A stretch of DNA of 64,000 nt from S5-327 sp965200975 (GTDB lineage: Bacteria; Chloroflexota; Dehalococcoidia; Lucifugimonadales; Australimonadaceae), in NCBI GenBank assembly GCA_965200975.1, contig OZ241740.1:1426001-1490000 (forward strand), in the 5' to 3' direction. The translations under genes were made by a program, and so were the position numbers. Below, piece by piece: positions 42,291 through 49,549 of the stretch. The notes under the pieces were generated by a model, which was not told the DNA's origin, did no database searches, and was given only the letters and a program-made list of their open reading frames with translations. The first letter of the stretch is position 1; each line of letters begins with the position of its first letter.

Positions 42291-43918
42291 CCCAGCAGGC
42301 GCAACCCCCCGGCGCCGTCCTCGGCCAGTTCGCAGTTCCGGTTAGCGACGCGCTCGGAAGCCTCGCCGCCGCCAACGTTATGGCCCGCATTTGGGACCGG
42401 GACCACACCGTATGGCGGGACGACCCCGCCGAGATCGCCAACCGCCTCGGCTGGCTCACCGTTGCGCGCGATATGATGGGCCATGCCGGCGACCTTGCCG
42501 CGTTCGCCGACCAGATCCGCCTCGACGGATTTACGCAGGTTGTACTGCTGGGTATGGGCGGCAGCAGCCTCGGCCCCGAGGTCATCCGTCAGTGCATCCC
42601 CGCCGCCTCTGGCTACCCCACGCTTACCGTGCTCGACTCCACGGCGCCGGCCAGGATCGCCGCAGTCTCCAACGCTATCGATCCCGCGCGCACGCTCTTC
42701 ATCGTCTCCTCCAAGTCGGGCGGCACTATCGAGCCCAACTCGCTCTACAAGCATTTCCGCGCTCTCGTCGATCAAGCCGTCGGCGCGGAAAGGGCAGGGG
42801 GCAGCTTTATAGCAGTAACCGACCCCGGCACATCCCTGGCGAAACTCGCCGCAACGGACAGTTTCCGGCGCCTCTTCGAGAACCCGCCCGATATCGGCGG
42901 CCGCTATTCCGTCGGCTCCTACTTCGGCCTTGTGCCAGCCGCGCTCTCCGGCGTCGACTGCCGGGAACTCCTCCAGAGACTTACGCAAATGGCCTCTCGC
43001 TGTGAGGCGGGAGTCGGCGTACGCAACAATCCCGGCGGCTGGCTCGGGGCAGCCATCGGCGCGCTGGCCCGCGAAGGCCGCGACAAGCTTACGCTCATTA
43101 CCTCTCCCGCTATCGCCGGCTTCGGTCTGTGGGTCGAGCAGCTCATCGCCGAAAGCACCGGCAAGGACGGAACAGGCATAACTCCTGTCGGCGACGGGCC
43201 GCTCCTGAACCCCGGCGACTACGACGACGACCGCACGTTCGTCTATATGCGCCTGGCCGGAAGCGAGAACGCCGAGGCCGATGTAGCCTCGGAACGCCTC
43301 GCAGGCGCCGGCCATCCGGTCATTACGCTCGACCTCGACGACCCCTACGATATCGGCGCGGAATTCTTCCGGTGGGAGTTCGCAACTGCCGTCGCCGGTC
43401 ACATCCTGAACATCCACCCTTTCGATCAGCCCAATGTGCAGGCCGCCAAAGACGCCACTGATCGCGTCCTCGATGCGTACGTGCGCGACGGCGCGCTCCC
43501 TACCGTTGCCTCAGGCGACGCGTCCGGCCTGATCGCGCAGGCCAAGCCCGGAGACTACCTCGCCATCCTGCCGTACGTTGAAGAGACCGACGGCTTGAAC
43601 AGGGCGATCAACGCCCTGCGGCAGCGAGTGATGCGCCGCCACCGTATCGCCACTACCCTGGGCTACGGCCCGCGCTATCTCCACTCCACAGGCCAACTCC
43701 ACAAGGGCGGCCCCAACACCGGGCTTTTTCTCCTGCTCACTGTCACCGGCGACGTCGATATCGACATCCCCGGCGAACCCTTCACTTTCGGCGCGCTTTC
43801 CGCAGCGCAGGCTAAGGGCGACTACGAAGCCCTCGTCGCGGCAGGACGCCGCGTCGTAGCCGTCGACCTCGGCCGCGATGCCGAATCCGGCGTCTTACGC
43901 CTGCTCGGAACAATTTGA
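42287..43918 (+). CDS. pgi: Glucose-6-phosphate isomerase (Tal-Pgi type, isomerase domain only)
   Basis: A 543-residue SIS-fold isomerase. Features: LLGMGGSSLGPEVIRQ, FIVSSKSGGTIEPNSLYKHF, GGRYSVGSYFGLVPAALSG and the C-terminal LGYGPRYLHSTGQLHKGGPN. These blocks resemble the isomerase half of the bifunctional transaldolase/phosphoglucose isomerase rather than classical Pgi. The transaldolase half is absent. The N-terminus begins cleanly at ATG 42287, overlapping the tkt stop (ATGA), so this is a natural stand-alone domain, not a truncation inside the operon. Confidence 0.9.
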   Translation: MTQQAQPPGAVLGQFAVPVSDALGSLAAANVMARIWDRDHTVWRDDPAEIANRLGWLTVARDMMGHAGDLAAFADQIRLDGFTQVVLLGMGGSSLGPEVIRQCIPAASGYPTLTVLDSTAPARIAAVSNAIDPARTLFIVSSKSGGTIEPNSLYKHFRALVDQAVGAERAGGSFIAVTDPGTSLAKLAATDSFRRLFENPPDIGGRYSVGSYFGLVPAALSGVDCRELLQRLTQMASRCEAGVGVRNNPGGWLGAAIGALAREGRDKLTLITSPAIAGFGLWVEQLIAESTGKDGTGITPVGDGPLLNPGDYDDDRTFVYMRLAGSENAEADVASERLAGAGHPVITLDLDDPYDIGAEFFRWEFATAVAGHILNIHPFDQPNVQAAKDATDRVLDAYVRDGALPTVASGDASGLIAQAKPGDYLAILPYVEETDGLNRAINALRQRVMRRHRIATTLGYGPRYLHSTGQLHKGGPNTGLFLLLTVTGDVDIDIPGEPFTFGALSAAQAKGDYEALVAAGRRVVAVDLGRDAESGVLRLLGTI

Positions 43919-43979
43919 TTGAGCCTGCTGCGCTGGTCTGCCCCAACCAGCGCAAGCGCCAGATATGGAGGCCCGCGAT

Positions 43980-45437
43980 ATGCCCCGAGCGTCCACTATC
44001 GTTATCTTTGGCGGCGCCGGCGACCTCGCCCGGCGGAAGCTCGCCCCCGCTCTCTGCAACCTGCTCCGTAAGGGACGCCTCCCCCACAACACCCAGATCG
44101 TAGGCTTCGCTCGCGCCAATCTCGACGAAACCGCCTACCGTGAACTCCTGTGGCGAGGCGTTTCCGAATTGAGCGGCGTCGCTATCACCCGCAGCGAATG
44201 GGACTCCCTCGCCTCTCGCTTGCACTATGTCCGCGGCGACATCACCGACCCCGCGTCGTTCCGATCGCTCGGCACCAGGCTCCAGGAAATTGAAGGCTCA
44301 ACCGAGGCCGACAGGCTCTTCTACTTGTCTGTGGCGCCTAACTTGCACGCAGCAGCGGCTGCCGGACTCTACAACGCAGGCCTCGCCTCTGAAGAGCATG
44401 GCTGGCGCCGCGTCGTCTTCGAGAAACCTTTCGGCGAAGACGAAACGTCCGCGCGCACGCTCAACCGCACGGTCCACGAAGTTCTCCGTGAAGACCAGAT
44501 ATACCGGATCGACCACTACCTGGGAAAGGAAACCGTCCAAAACTTGCTTGTGCTCCGGTTCGCCAACGCCATCTTCGAGCCTCTCTGGAATCGCAACTAC
44601 GTCGACAACGTCCAAATCACGGTTGCCGAGTCCGTCTCCGTCGGCGAACGCGCAGGCTACTACGACGCCTCCGGCGTCGTCCGCGATATGGTTCAGAACC
44701 ACCTCCTGCAACTGATGTGCCTCGTCGCGCTCGAACCTCCCAGCGCAATGGACGCCGACGCGCTCCGTAACCGGCGCGCCGACGTCCTCCACGCCGTTCG
44801 CCGATGGACGCCTCACGAATTCCGACAGCACGCTGTAGCCGCTCAGTACGAAGGCTACCTCGACGAGCCCGGCGTGGACTCGCGCTCACGCACGCCGACC
44901 TTCGCCGCTATGCGCCTCTACATCGACAACTGGCGCTGGCAGGGCGTCCCCTTCTACCTCCGCTCAGGCAAGAGCCTTGCCCGCAAAGTCTCTGAAATCG
45001 TCATCCAATTCAAGTCCCCCCCACTCTCTATGTTCCCTCGCGCCAATCAGCAGTTCGCCCCCAATCTCCTCTCTATCTGCATCCAACCCGACGAAGGCGT
45101 CCACCTGAGGTTCGACACCAAAACGCCCGACGCCGGCCTCATCGCCGAACCCGTAGATATGGAATTCCACTACGACCGCTTGCAGGGCGCCGTCGAATTG
45201 CCCGACGCCTACGAGCGCCTTCTCGAAGACGCCATGGAGGGCGACGCCAGCCTTTTCATACGCGCCGACCAGATAGAGCAGTCCTGGAATATCGTCGACC
45301 CGCTCCTTCAGTGCTGGGCCGACCCCGAGTCCGGAGAGTTCGAGTCGTATCCCCCCGGCACCTGGGGCCCACGCGGCGCCGACCGCCTTCTCGCCGCCGA
45401 TGGCCGCCAGTGGCGATCCATCTGCGGCGGACACTAG
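43980..45437 (+). CDS. zwf: Glucose-6-phosphate 1-dehydrogenase
   Basis: A 485-residue NAD(P)-dependent enzyme opening the oxidative pentose phosphate path. N-terminal VIFGGAGDLARRKLAPALCN (GGAGDLA in place of the usual GASGDLA), active-site YRIDHYLGKETVQNL, and the C-terminal substrate/coenzyme region. I chose ATG 43980 because GGAGG sits nine bases upstream; ATG 43965 lies on top of that ribosome site. Third gene of tkt-pgi-zwf; gnd and tal are not adjacent. Confidence 0.95.
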   Translation: MPRASTIVIFGGAGDLARRKLAPALCNLLRKGRLPHNTQIVGFARANLDETAYRELLWRGVSELSGVAITRSEWDSLASRLHYVRGDITDPASFRSLGTRLQEIEGSTEADRLFYLSVAPNLHAAAAAGLYNAGLASEEHGWRRVVFEKPFGEDETSARTLNRTVHEVLREDQIYRIDHYLGKETVQNLLVLRFANAIFEPLWNRNYVDNVQITVAESVSVGERAGYYDASGVVRDMVQNHLLQLMCLVALEPPSAMDADALRNRRADVLHAVRRWTPHEFRQHAVAAQYEGYLDEPGVDSRSRTPTFAAMRLYIDNWRWQGVPFYLRSGKSLARKVSEIVIQFKSPPLSMFPRANQQFAPNLLSICIQPDEGVHLRFDTKTPDAGLIAEPVDMEFHYDRLQGAVELPDAYERLLEDAMEGDASLFIRADQIEQSWNIVDPLLQCWADPESGEFESYPPGTWGPRGADRLLAADGRQWRSICGGH

Positions 45438-45488
45438 CCGCTACGCCGCGCAGAAGAGAGTGCGCCGCAATCCCCGACGCGCCGCCCG

Positions 45489-45657
45489 GACGGGGAGTGC
45501 AGCGCTTGTCGATTCCGTTACAAAAGCGTACAGCTGCCTGCACACAAACTGCCGTCGCCGGGGCCGCCAGGAGGAACGTCGGACGCGAGGACGACTACTA
45601 CCGGCGGGACAAGATGGGGAGGCGCCAGCCGCGACCTCCGGGGTTTCGCGCCCGACG
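45489..45657 (+). pseudogene. Decayed partial copy of the ornithine cyclodeaminase-family locus
   Basis: This stretch parallels the 5' flank and N-terminal coding part of the gene at 47204-48319. CTTGTCGATTCCG, then CTGCCTGCACACAAACTGCC and GGCCGCCAGGAGGAACGTC match 47127-47202. It then jumps directly to GACTACTACCGGCGGGAC and GGCGCCAGCCGCGACCTC, which match 47353-47394. About 137 bp, including the start codon, are deleted at the joint, and frameshifts follow. It is non-coding now. It ends at the tail of the small minus-strand gene at 45661. Confidence 0.75.
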
Positions 45658-45660
45658 GCG

Positions 45661-45840
45661 CTACCGCTCACCCAACGCTTCCGCGTCCTTGGCGCTCACA
45701 ATCTTGAAGACCCTGCTGGACGGGTCTTCCGCCGCCACGCCGCGGACCGCCTTCGCTCCGTTCTTCAGGGTCACCACCTCCGGGTCCTTGATGGTCACCA
45801 TCTTCCTCAGTTTCATAGAGTAGGCCGTAAGATCTGCCAT
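45661..45840 (-). CDS. DUF5679-like small protein without zinc-ligand cysteines
   Basis: A 59-residue protein starting ATG 45840 with GGAGG five bases upstream. Its core, AYSMKLRKMVTIKDPEVVTL followed by KNGAKAVRG and SSRVFKI, aligns with my recollection of DUF5679 zinc-ribbon proteins: an AYCxKCRxK opening, KxPxxVTLKNGRPA, then a CPxCGTKxFRI ending. Every position where that family has a zinc-binding cysteine is replaced (Ser, Leu, Ala, Asp region). It is last in an operon led by a Fur/Zur regulator. This recalls the Cys-less paralogs of zinc-ribbon ribosomal proteins that Zur controls, so a zinc-sparing substitute is a reasonable guess. Function unknown. Confidence 0.7.
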   Translation of the reverse strand: MADLTAYSMKLRKMVTIKDPEVVTLKNGAKAVRGVAAEDPSSRVFKIVSAKDAEALGER

Positions 45841-45853
45841 ATTCGCCTCCTTG

Positions 45854-46018
45854 TTATTGGATTCCTGCGCGTTCCCGGCGCCACAGCGGGGGCAATTCGA
45901 GCACGCCCCCTTCCATCGGCGCCAGCATCGTCCGGTGGAACACTATCCCTGCGTCGTCTTCTCGCGGCTTCGTGCAGATGGCGCTCCTTCGAGGTCTGCC
46001 CTGTGCTGGAGCCGTCAA
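45854..46018 (-). CDS. Possible 54-residue protein with TTG start
   Basis: TTG 46018 overlaps the upstream TGA stop as TTGA, and GGAGGGG lies seven bases before it. The product is MTAPAQGRPRRSAICTKPRE followed by DDAGIVFHRTMLAPMEGG and a basic tail. It stops 13 bp before the start of the DUF5679-like gene. A shift by one base near 45900 would instead read ACSNCPRCGAGN, a zinc-ribbon-like ending, so the present form may be frameshifted. No family recognised; coding status uncertain. Confidence 0.35.
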   Translation of the reverse strand: MTAPAQGRPRRSAICTKPREDDAGIVFHRTMLAPMEGGVLELPPLWRRERAGIQ

Positions 46019-46353
46019 GAAGCTTCCCCTCCTTCTTCGATTTGCGCCCAGGGGGACTTCAGCGCGCCTCCCGGGAGCGGATCAGTTAGCTGGTACAACA
46101 TCAGATCCACCAGGAAGCTGGCGTCGTCCGCGTCCAAGTCGACGAGCACTGCGTTGAACTCGGCGTCCGCCTCTTCCGGATCGAGCTGGTTTTCCGCCGC
46201 GTTGATCACGATAGTCGCGAAGTTGATCAGCTCCTCCAGTTCGAACTCGCGTGACTCAGGGAGGGGCGGCGTCACGAAGTCGCCGCTAACCGTGCGCATC
46301 CAGCAGTCCGCGCATCGATCAGCCCAGATCGCCGCGCAATTCTTGCATCTCAT
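46015..46353 (-). CDS. Small zinc-ribbon-headed acidic protein in Fur operon
   Basis: A 112-residue protein opening with MRCKNCAAIWADRCADCWMR: two CxxC pairs 9 residues apart, a likely zinc ribbon. The rest is acidic and probably helical (EFELEELINFATIVINAAEN, then DADDASFLVDLMLYQL). No family recognised. Its ATG overlaps the fur stop (ATGA), so expression is tied to the regulator; a role in metal handling or as a partner of the regulator is inference. Confidence 0.72.
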   Translation of the reverse strand: MRCKNCAAIWADRCADCWMRTVSGDFVTPPLPESREFELEELINFATIVINAAENQLDPEEADAEFNAVLVDLDADDASFLVDLMLYQLTDPLPGGALKSPWAQIEEGGEAS

Positions 46354-46904
46354 TGCGATGAACCTCCGACGTCTCTCGGGGCAGTCTCAGGCCCGTGCAC
46401 ATGAGCCCCATGCACGTCCATGCCGCCTTGATCGCTTTCCCGGCAGTCGACGCAGCGGTGATATAGCTCCAGCCGGTGCCCGATAAGTTCGCCCCCGACA
46501 GGGATCTTCACAGCCCGGAGCATCCGCTCGACAGAAGGGTGGCGGAACTCGTCGACACGTCCACACGCGACGCAGATCAGGTGGTGGTGATGGCGCGTGT
46601 GCGCGCAGTCCAGCGAGTAGCGCGGCGTTCCGTCCGGCATGGTGGTCTTGCAGAGAGCGCCAGCCTCCCCGAGTAGACGCATCGCGCGGTAAACGGTCGC
46701 CCGGCCCAGAGCCGGCGACGCGGCTACGATCTCCTCAGCGCTGAACGAGCTGGTCTGCCGAGCGAGCGTCCTCGCGAGTTGGCGGCGTGACCAGGTCATG
46801 CGGCTGCCGTGGCTCTCAAAAGCCTCAAGGATGTTGGACTCGGCCTGCATGGCCGCGCTCGTCCGCATGACCGCGCTCGCGGGTTTCCTGGAGACCGTCA
46901 CCAT
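46350..46904 (-). CDS. Fur-family metalloregulator (Fur/Zur type)
   Basis: A 184-residue regulator (from ATG 46904). A winged helix occupies residues about 30-90, with recognition helix LGRATVYRAMRLLGEAGAL. The dimer/metal domain has HTRHHHHLICVACGRV, then LELYHRCVDC. The two CxxC pairs form the structural Zn site; the His cluster and downstream residues form the sensing site. A His-containing tail (DVHGAHVHG) is unusual. Metal identity (Fe, Zn or Mn) cannot be settled from sequence; the Cys-less zinc-ribbon gene downstream hints at Zur. Starts at TTG 46940 or at later ATGs are possible; 46904 fits a promoter ending right before it. Confidence 0.88.
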   Translation of the reverse strand: MVTVSRKPASAVMRTSAAMQAESNILEAFESHGSRMTWSRRQLARTLARQTSSFSAEEIVAASPALGRATVYRAMRLLGEAGALCKTTMPDGTPRYSLDCAHTRHHHHLICVACGRVDEFRHPSVERMLRAVKIPVGGELIGHRLELYHRCVDCRESDQGGMDVHGAHVHGPETAPRDVGGSSQ

Positions 46905-46911
46905 GCCTCGG

Positions 46912-46940
46912 ACAGTAGCGCCGCACCTGCGCACTGTCAA
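46912..46940 (-). promoter_or_regulatory. Candidate fur promoter
   Basis: On the minus strand TTGACA (46940-46935), 17 bp, then TACTGT (46917-46912). The expected start falls at about 46904-46905, which is the ATG, so the mRNA may be leaderless. Confidence 0.4.
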
Positions 46941-46945
46941 TACAT

Positions 46946-46973
46946 AGTATCAATAAAGCTGTTAGATGATACT
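46946..46973. promoter_or_regulatory. AT-rich dyad upstream of the fur promoter
   Basis: AGTATC (46946-46951) and GATACT (46968-46973) form an inverted repeat in an AT-rich island that stands out from the GC-rich surroundings. It lies just upstream of the -35 and may be the regulator's own operator. The remainder of the spacer to 47203 shows only GC-rich sequence and the ribosome site of the next gene. Confidence 0.3.
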
Positions 46974-47203
46974 TCATTCCCCTCCACGGGAGCGTGGCGA
47001 AGGACGCTGGAGCAGAGGGCTGCGGGGAGCAAGCCGACCGCGCGCCCCACCCTCCACGCATGAGAGGGAGGGCTGAGCGCAGCGGGAGGAGAGTCCGGGA
47101 GGGGCCCAACGGACGGAGAGGGCAACTTGTCGAATCCGCGCGGGTGGGTTACAACTACCCGCACACACAACTGCCGGCCCCGGCGCCGCCAGGAGAAACG
47201 TCA

Positions 47204-48319
47204 ATGCTCTTCATCGACAACGAAACCGTGCGACGCGTGCTCACTATCGCCGACGCCATCGACTCTCAGGACGAAGCCTTCCGCGGCCTCGTCGACGGCG
47301 CCGCCATCCACCGCCCGCGCATCGATATGTACGTCCCCACCGGACGCGTGGAAGACTACTACCGGTGGGGCACTATGGAGGGCGCCAGCCGCGACCTCGG
47401 CGTCTTCGCCATCCGTATGAAGTCCGATATCGTCTCCTGGCCCGAGGACGAAAACGGCAACTGGACCGAGGAGAAGTACTGCGTCGAGCCCGGCACCTAC
47501 TGCGGCCTCATCTTCCTCTTCAGCACCGTCAACGGCGAACCCCTCGCCATCATCAACGACGGCGAGCTCCAGCACGCCCGGGTCGGCGCCGGCGGCGGCC
47601 TCGGAGTTCGCTACCTCGCCCGCCCCGACTCCTCGGTCGTCGGCATGATCGGCTCCGGCGGCATGGCCCGCACATACCTCCGCGCCTTCTGCAACGAACG
47701 CCCCATCAAAAAAGTCCGCGTCTACAGCCCAACCAAACAGAACCGAGAAGCATACGCCGCCGAAATGATGGACTCCCTCAACATCGACGTTGAGCCCGTC
47801 GACGACCCCGAAGCCGCAGTCCGCGGCGCCGACATCGTCTCCACCTGCACCGACGCGATGCGCCCCGTCATCAAGGGCGAGTGGCTCGAGCCCGGCATGC
47901 ACATCACCAACCTCGGCGGCTACGAGCTCGATGAGGCCACCTTCGAACGCGCCAACGTCACCATCCGCCAGGGCATCGGCGGCGCCAGGCTTGAAGACGA
48001 CCCTCGAATCCAGTACGGCCGCGGCCACAGCCCCGTCGCGTTCGTCGCCGGCAACGACGAGGAGATGAAGCGCCTGCCCCCCTCAGGGCTCAGGATGCGC
48101 CAGTTTGGCGCGTCGACCATGCACCCGTCGTTCACCGACCTCGTCAACGGCGTCGCGCCCGGACGCGCATCAAGAGACGACATCACGCTTTACCTCAACA
48201 GCGGTAACCAGGGCCTGCAGTTCGCCGCCGTCGGCAAGGTCGTCTACGAAAAGGCCCGCGCGGAAGGCCTCGGCTATGAAGTCCCCACCTCGATGTTCCT
48301 GCAGGACATCCGCGACTAG
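47204..48319 (+). CDS. Ornithine cyclodeaminase/mu-crystallin family protein
   Basis: A 371-residue NAD(P)-binding protein. The Rossmann half has VVGMIGSGGMARTYLRAFCN with SPTKQNREAY; the substrate half has AIINDGELQHARVGAGGGLG. Family members deaminate ornithine, reduce cyclic imines or oxidise amino acids; the exact reaction cannot be told. Start ATG 47204 has AGGAG eight bases upstream. A decayed partial copy of this locus lies 1.7 kb upstream (45489-45657), so the region was once duplicated. Confidence 0.87.
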   Translation: MLFIDNETVRRVLTIADAIDSQDEAFRGLVDGAAIHRPRIDMYVPTGRVEDYYRWGTMEGASRDLGVFAIRMKSDIVSWPEDENGNWTEEKYCVEPGTYCGLIFLFSTVNGEPLAIINDGELQHARVGAGGGLGVRYLARPDSSVVGMIGSGGMARTYLRAFCNERPIKKVRVYSPTKQNREAYAAEMMDSLNIDVEPVDDPEAAVRGADIVSTCTDAMRPVIKGEWLEPGMHITNLGGYELDEATFERANVTIRQGIGGARLEDDPRIQYGRGHSPVAFVAGNDEEMKRLPPSGLRMRQFGASTMHPSFTDLVNGVAPGRASRDDITLYLNSGNQGLQFAAVGKVVYEKARAEGLGYEVPTSMFLQDIRD

Positions 48320-48387
48320 GGTCGGCGCCAGACTCCCCGCCGGCGTTGCTCCGCCACCGCTTGCGCTCGCTGCACGGCAGCGCGCGG

Positions 48388-48864
48388 CTACGCCAATTGC
48401 TTGCGGTAGGAGATGATGAACTCGACCTCGCCCCACGGGTCGTAGTTCTCGATGCGCTCGTAGCCCATCGACTCGTAGAGCCGGACTGCCGCCGCGAGCA
48501 GCGGCGCCGTGGTGAGCACCATGCTCGAAAGGCCCAGCTTCACCGCCTCGGTCTCCAGGCGCGACACCAACTTGCGGGCGACGCCAACGCCCCGGGCGTC
48601 CGGCGCAAGGTAGATGCGCTTCAACTCGCCCGTTCCCTCGTCGTCGAGGCGCCGCACGCCGCCGCATCCCACTGCCTCCCCTCCCTTCCACGCGAGCAGG
48701 AACACGCCGTCGAAATCCTTGCCCGCCTTCGCCTCCGTCGCAAGCACTCGCGCGATGTCCTCCGGCGGGTACAGCCGGTCGAACTCGCCAAACAGCGCCT
48801 CCATCAACGGACGCGCTTCGTCGCTGTCGATCGGCGCCGCCTCGAACGTAACCTCGTCGCTCAT
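48388..48864 (-). CDS. GNAT-family N-acetyltransferase 1
   Basis: A 158-residue GNAT protein. The acetyl-CoA site is LKRIYLAPDARGVGVARKLV (RGxGxA-type), and the C-terminal LYESMGYERIENY is typical. Start ATG 48864 has GGAGG five bases upstream; a longer frame to 48906 adds 14 residues without a ribosome site. Substrate unknown. A second, related GNAT lies immediately upstream on the same strand. Confidence 0.85.
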   Translation of the reverse strand: MSDEVTFEAAPIDSDEARPLMEALFGEFDRLYPPEDIARVLATEAKAGKDFDGVFLLAWKGGEAVGCGGVRRLDDEGTGELKRIYLAPDARGVGVARKLVSRLETEAVKLGLSSMVLTTAPLLAAAVRLYESMGYERIENYDPWGEVEFIISYRKQLA

Positions 48865-48921
48865 CCTCGCCTCCACAAGACGAATTCGCTCTCTATCACT
48901 ATACAAGACGCTCCCTCGGCG

Positions 48922-49410
48922 CTACGCCAGACGCTTCTCGTAGCACACTGCCCACCGCTTGGCGATGTGCTCCCCGTAGGGCGGAATACGCGTATAGCCC
49001 AGGGCCTCGTAGAAGCCGATCGCCCGCGCCAGCAGATCGCCCGTCTCGAGCACAAGACGGTTCAGCCCGAGATCTCTCGCCGCACGTTCGAGCTCCGCCA
49101 TCAGCGCGCGCGCCGCGCCCGAACCTCGTTCCGCCGGGCGGGCGTACACCCGCCGCACCTCTCCGGTCTCGCCCTCGTACACCCACACGGCGCCGCACGC
49201 GACCGGGACGCCCGCTCGACGCGCGAGGAGAAACACCCCGTTGACGCCGGAGCGGAACGCCGAACGCTCCTCCGGAGTCAGCGCGCCAGTGCCCGTCCGG
49301 TCGCCGTACGCCTCCCGTATTTCCGCGTCGAGCTCCGCCATCAGCTCCTCCGCGTCCGGCGCGCCCGGAACTGTAACCTCGAGTGTGATATCGCCCGCCA
49401 TAGCCGACAC
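48922..49410 (-). CDS. GNAT-family N-acetyltransferase 2
   Basis: A 162-residue GNAT protein with VRRVYARPAERGSGAARALM as the acetyl-CoA loop and FYEALGYTRIPPYG near the end. It shares layout and short motifs with the neighbour at 48388-48864 (FLLA, then RRVY/KRIY and YE.(M/L)GY), suggesting an old tandem duplication. ATG 49401 (fourth codon) is an alternative start. Confidence 0.85.
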   Translation of the reverse strand: MSAMAGDITLEVTVPGAPDAEELMAELDAEIREAYGDRTGTGALTPEERSAFRSGVNGVFLLARRAGVPVACGAVWVYEGETGEVRRVYARPAERGSGAARALMAELERAARDLGLNRLVLETGDLLARAIGFYEALGYTRIPPYGEHIAKRWAVCYEKRLA

Positions 49411-49480
49411 TTTTTCCCTCCGCAGTCTGTCTCCGCAGTGTTCTTCTGCGCGGGCAGGGCGCCCGCCTAATCAGCGTCGA

Positions 49481-49512
49481 CAAAAGAAGAGGGGCCGGCA
49501 ACCCGGCCCCTC
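49481..49512 (-). terminator. Intrinsic terminator of the second bicupin gene
   Basis: On the minus strand a perfect 10-bp stem GAGGGGCCGG/CCGGCCCCTC with a 4-nt loop (49512-49489) is followed by TTCTTTTG. It lies about 40 bp after the stop codon. This is the clearest rho-independent terminator in the window. Confidence 0.8.
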
Positions 49513-49549
49513 TCTCTCGACGATATTGCCCTAACCCTTGGCTTTGCGG

